Below, one piece after another: positions 61,801-64,000 of a stretch of DNA of 64,000 bases. The position numbers and the translations under genes are program-made. The number at the start of each line of letters is the position of its first letter. Positions within the stretch are counted from its first letter, which is position 1. Origin of the DNA: Coturnix japonica (Eukaryota > Chordata > Aves > Galliformes > Phasianidae); contig NC_029521.1 in the NCBI RefSeq assembly GCF_001577835.2, positions 15,283,830-15,347,829 of the forward strand, read 5' to 3'. The notes beneath the pieces are model-generated. The model did not search any database, had not been told where the DNA came from, and saw nothing but the letters and a program-made list of their open reading frames with translations.

Positions 61801-63984
61801 CATCTGAACCAGCTGTTGCAAATCAGTCCTTAAAGGCAAGTACATTCACAGACCAGAAGTCTAGTTCTTTTTCTCAGAGCTGCTGGGAAATTATGTTTAA
61901 AAACACAAGAGGGAGCTGGCCTCCAGGGACTAGAAGGCTGTCTCAAAAGACTTCAGCTTAAGAAAGCTCAGGCACCCTAGTTCACCTACAGATGAATTTA
62001 TCAATTGAGCTCTACTAGATTTAAACAGTAGTTGATATGCTTAGATTCAGCGTACATAATAAAATCCAAGTATGAGCCATGGACTGACTCAAGTCTTGAG
62101 ATGACAAGACCAAGTCTCTTCTGCTTGAGGCAATGGGGACCTGAGATCCCCCTCAGCTGGGGCTGGCTTAGTATCTTTCCTCCTAAGCAGCCTCTGATGG
62201 TCTCAGAAGAATCCAGGGGAGAGCTGCAAGAAGTGCCCTGTGGTTCTACAGCACTGTACAATAACAGGACTTATCATTGACTTTTTTCCCCCCAAAGGAA
62301 CTAAAGTCCAAGCAATCATGAGAGCATGTTCCTACCTGGTCAGTAAGCGACTCTCTCCTTGGTGGCTTATAAAAATAACTTTATCATTTAGTCATCTCCT
62401 GTATCAGGACTCCTATATAAGCAATCTGATTATCAGTGGCACTAAGTCTTTGTAATCTCTCACAGAAGCTGCTGACAGCTTTTGGGCACTAATTAGCCAA
62501 GTATTTACAGACAGATTAAAGTGATTATTTCTGACCACCCAAGCTTTGACATCTATAGCTCTGCCTCTTGTTTTTGGCAAGGATTTTTTCCTGCTTTAGA
62601 AGGTTGGCAGCACAGACTGCTTCATACCTTTCAGCAAGTGTGTAGCACTCCTCTTGCACAGAATGGTGATGAACTGTATCTCATCAGTGCCCTTTATCTT
62701 CTCTCCGGCAGAAAAGAGAGCCTGTGATTTAACACACTATTATTACTTTTTCTGCTCATGCAGCTGGTAAAGGAATATTTTGGCTTAAGATATTGCTTTG
62801 GTAAGACAGCTTGAAGTAACCTAAAGTATTATATGAACTGGATTCTCCTGGAGCAGTTGACTGCATACCCTTGGCTGTGTCGTCTAGTGAAGGCAGTTAT
62901 TGTCCCCACCCTTCCTGCAGCAATTAGATCAGTCAACAATGCTACTGAAATTTCTTTCCTGCCCTTCAACATCCCACTCCACAATGTCTATGTTTCCACA
63001 TGTCAAAAGCAACCAAGCCTGAGACCATTTCTCATCACTCCTCCTAGGAGCAGAAAGTCTCAGAAATACAGGCAAATCTGAAGAAACCAAAGCTACTGCT
63101 GCAAGGCAGTCCCTCCCCCAGATATTATTGCTCCAACCACATGCTAATCAGAACTCTATCACCTCAGAGTCAAGGCAGGTGAGATGCAAGCATATCACTG
63201 ATCACAGGCATTTGAGTGTACCTCTGCATCCTGGCGAGCCAGTGCTGTATCCACATAGAGAGATGCATTGTCCCTCTCACCCTATGGGAAGAAAGCAGAT
63301 AATTCGTGAGAGCAAGTAGTTATCTTCCATGAAATGAAGACAGATTAAATTCTAGACTGATTATTTTTTCCTCAGCTGTTTTTGGCAGAACACTCATCCA
63401 TTAATGTTTCTGGCAACATGATTGCTAACTTCTTGACTAAAAAAAATCAGTAATATTAAATAAAACCAAGAAGTTGCTACATTATTCCACTGCTGGGCAG
63501 GAAAATTTAGTAGGATAAGTGCATCCAAATATGCTCTCAGTATTGAGGAGCAGCCTCTGGAATAGCAATGAACCATAAGGAGAACTGAGAGCTGCTTTTC
63601 TGTAGTTACTTTTTTCTTTGTTTAATGTATAGATATCTAAAGTGCTTGTAAAACATTGTGACTTTGTGCATATGTAAAAGCGAGGTGCTTCCCTGCAGCA
63701 GGGCTGACTGTTCCATGTTCTTAGCCTTTGCTGCTAAGGGAGAGTTCCCTGCCTCAGTCATACTGAAGTTGGAAACACAGAACCAGTCCAAGTGACATGT
63801 ATGCGCCCACAGTTTGTGATGGTCATGACTTCATTGTCCATTCTATTGCATGTCTTCCCCATGAAGGCAGAGAAAAGTGTGAACATCCTTTTTTCTAACA
63901 TCACCTGAAGAAGGCAAACCAGAATCTGTTTGAAGTAACCACTTGTTTCTGATGCTATGTCTTGCTCCAGATCAGAACCATATT
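58800..63984 (-). CDS. ANXA8: Annexin A8, C-terminal half (5' part beyond the window)
   Basis: Seven coding exons on the - strand encode the C-terminal half of an annexin, a calcium-dependent phospholipid-binding protein. The exons are 63984-63905, 63281-63222, 62721-62628, 60816-60721, 60520-60462, 60320-60198 and 58856-58800. Lengths 94, 96, 59 and 123 are those I recall as standard for vertebrate annexin genes. The translation covers the end of repeat 2, all of repeat 3 ([10 protein letters not shown], with [20 protein letters not shown]) and repeat 4 ([20 protein letters not shown]). Stretches such as [28 protein letters not shown] and [16 protein letters not shown] match human ANXA8 (remembered) far better than other annexins. 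Repeat 4 keeps the type II calcium site GAGTDD with the distal acidic pair DD before TSGDY. The protein ends LCGSD. All splice sites are GT-AG. The N-terminal tail and repeats 1-2 lie past the right edge. Confidence 0.95.
59036..59054. repeat. Poly(A) run
   Basis: Nineteen A residues in the last intron of ANXA8. Similar A-rich runs with CAACAA tails occur at 59741, 60091 and 61672. None has a recognisable retroelement body. Confidence 0.85.
60198..60320 (-). CDS. ANXA8: ANXA8 exon, start of repeat 4
   Basis: 123 bases, phase 0 on both sides. It encodes the calcium loop GAGTDDGT and the helices through [11 protein letters not shown]. Human ANXA8 has GAGTRDGT here, as I remember it, so one loop residue differs. 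Donor GCG|GTAAGC. Confidence 0.95.
60462..60520 (-). CDS. ANXA8: ANXA8 exon, repeat 3 to 4 linker
   Basis: 59 bases, a length I recall as conserved in vertebrate annexin genes. It encodes [19 protein letters not shown], aligning with human KCTQNLHSYFAERLYYAMK. Donor AAG|GTAAGA. Confidence 0.95.
60721..60816 (-). CDS. ANXA8: ANXA8 exon, end of repeat 3
   Basis: 96 bases, phase 1 on both sides. It encodes [20 protein letters not shown] and then [11 protein letters not shown]. Acceptor TTGTGTTTCAG, donor G|GTAAGA. Confidence 0.95.
62628..62721 (-). CDS. ANXA8: ANXA8 exon, start of repeat 3
   Basis: 94 bases, entering in phase 0. It encodes [16 protein letters not shown] and [15 protein letters not shown]. 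The loop IKGTDE is the calcium-binding loop of repeat 3. Donor G|GTATGA. Confidence 0.95.
63222..63281 (-). CDS. ANXA8: ANXA8 exon, repeat 2 to 3 linker
   Basis: 60 bases encoding [20 protein letters not shown], aligning with human GSRDDVSSFVDPGLALQDAQ. The donor GAG|GTACAC is weaker than the others in this gene. Confidence 0.92.
63905..63984 (-). CDS. ANXA8: ANXA8 exon, end of repeat 2
   Basis: 80 bases, a length I recall as standard in annexins. It encodes [19 protein letters not shown] and ILVCLLQ, close to human YGSSLEEDIQADTSGYLER. Acceptor TTTTTCTTTGTGCAG lies just inside the window edge. Confidence 0.95.
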
Positions 63985-64000
63985 CTGCACAAAGAAAAAG

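Noticed and set aside
1-64000. Endogenous retrovirus, LTR, CRISPR array, tRNA or rRNA gene
   Set aside because: I looked for paired terminal repeats, retroviral protein motifs, regular spaced repeats and tRNA-like cloverleafs and saw none that I could support.

Overview
This window looks like nuclear DNA of a bird, probably a galliform. It is AT-leaning and carries few repeats. The only interspersed repeats I recognise are short 3' ends of CR1 LINEs with the avian tail (TTCCAACC...ATTCTATGATTCT). The genes have vertebrate spliced structures. The gene content (MSMB family, NPY4R, ANXA8) matches the region orthologous to human 10q11. I could not run searches, so the identities rest on translated exons and remembered family sequences.

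Layout. 1-6.9 kb holds no gene I can support. 6.9-28.4 kb is a tandem array of three beta-microseminoprotein (MSMB/PSP94-like) genes, all on the + strand. Each has four coding exons, an exon 1 that contributes only the ATG, identical intron phases (0, 1, 2), its own TATA box and its own poly(A) signal. All three are intact and predict small secreted cysteine-rich proteins of 110, 115 and 106 residues. They have diverged strongly, and the middle copy lacks one of the ten family cysteines. 28.4-35.1 kb is intergenic; it includes a TATA box at 30.27 kb that resembles an MSMB promoter and a likely untranslated leader exon of NPY4R. 35.25-36.38 kb is the single-exon coding region of NPY4R, the pancreatic polypeptide receptor.

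39.0-50.0 kb on the - strand holds what I read as a spliced gene I cannot name. It has a signal-peptide exon with a very good start context, two small exons and a large exon ending in one membrane segment, all with strong splice sites and matching phases. A separate exon-like segment with a poly(A) signal at 39.0-39.3 kb may be its 3' end. In the large exon the coding-like reading changes frame once, so the gene may be decayed, may hold a short intron, or the sequence may contain an error. This is the most novel item in the window.

50-57.8 kb is intergenic, with a 184-base purine pentanucleotide array that contains one ambiguous base and a small CpG-rich patch. 58.8-64 kb holds the last seven coding exons of an annexin A8 gene on the - strand, whose 5' half lies beyond the window.

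The genes do not form a functional unit. The MSMB genes are local duplicates, and NPY4R, the unnamed gene and ANXA8 are independent single genes. NPY4R and the unnamed gene converge on 37-39 kb.
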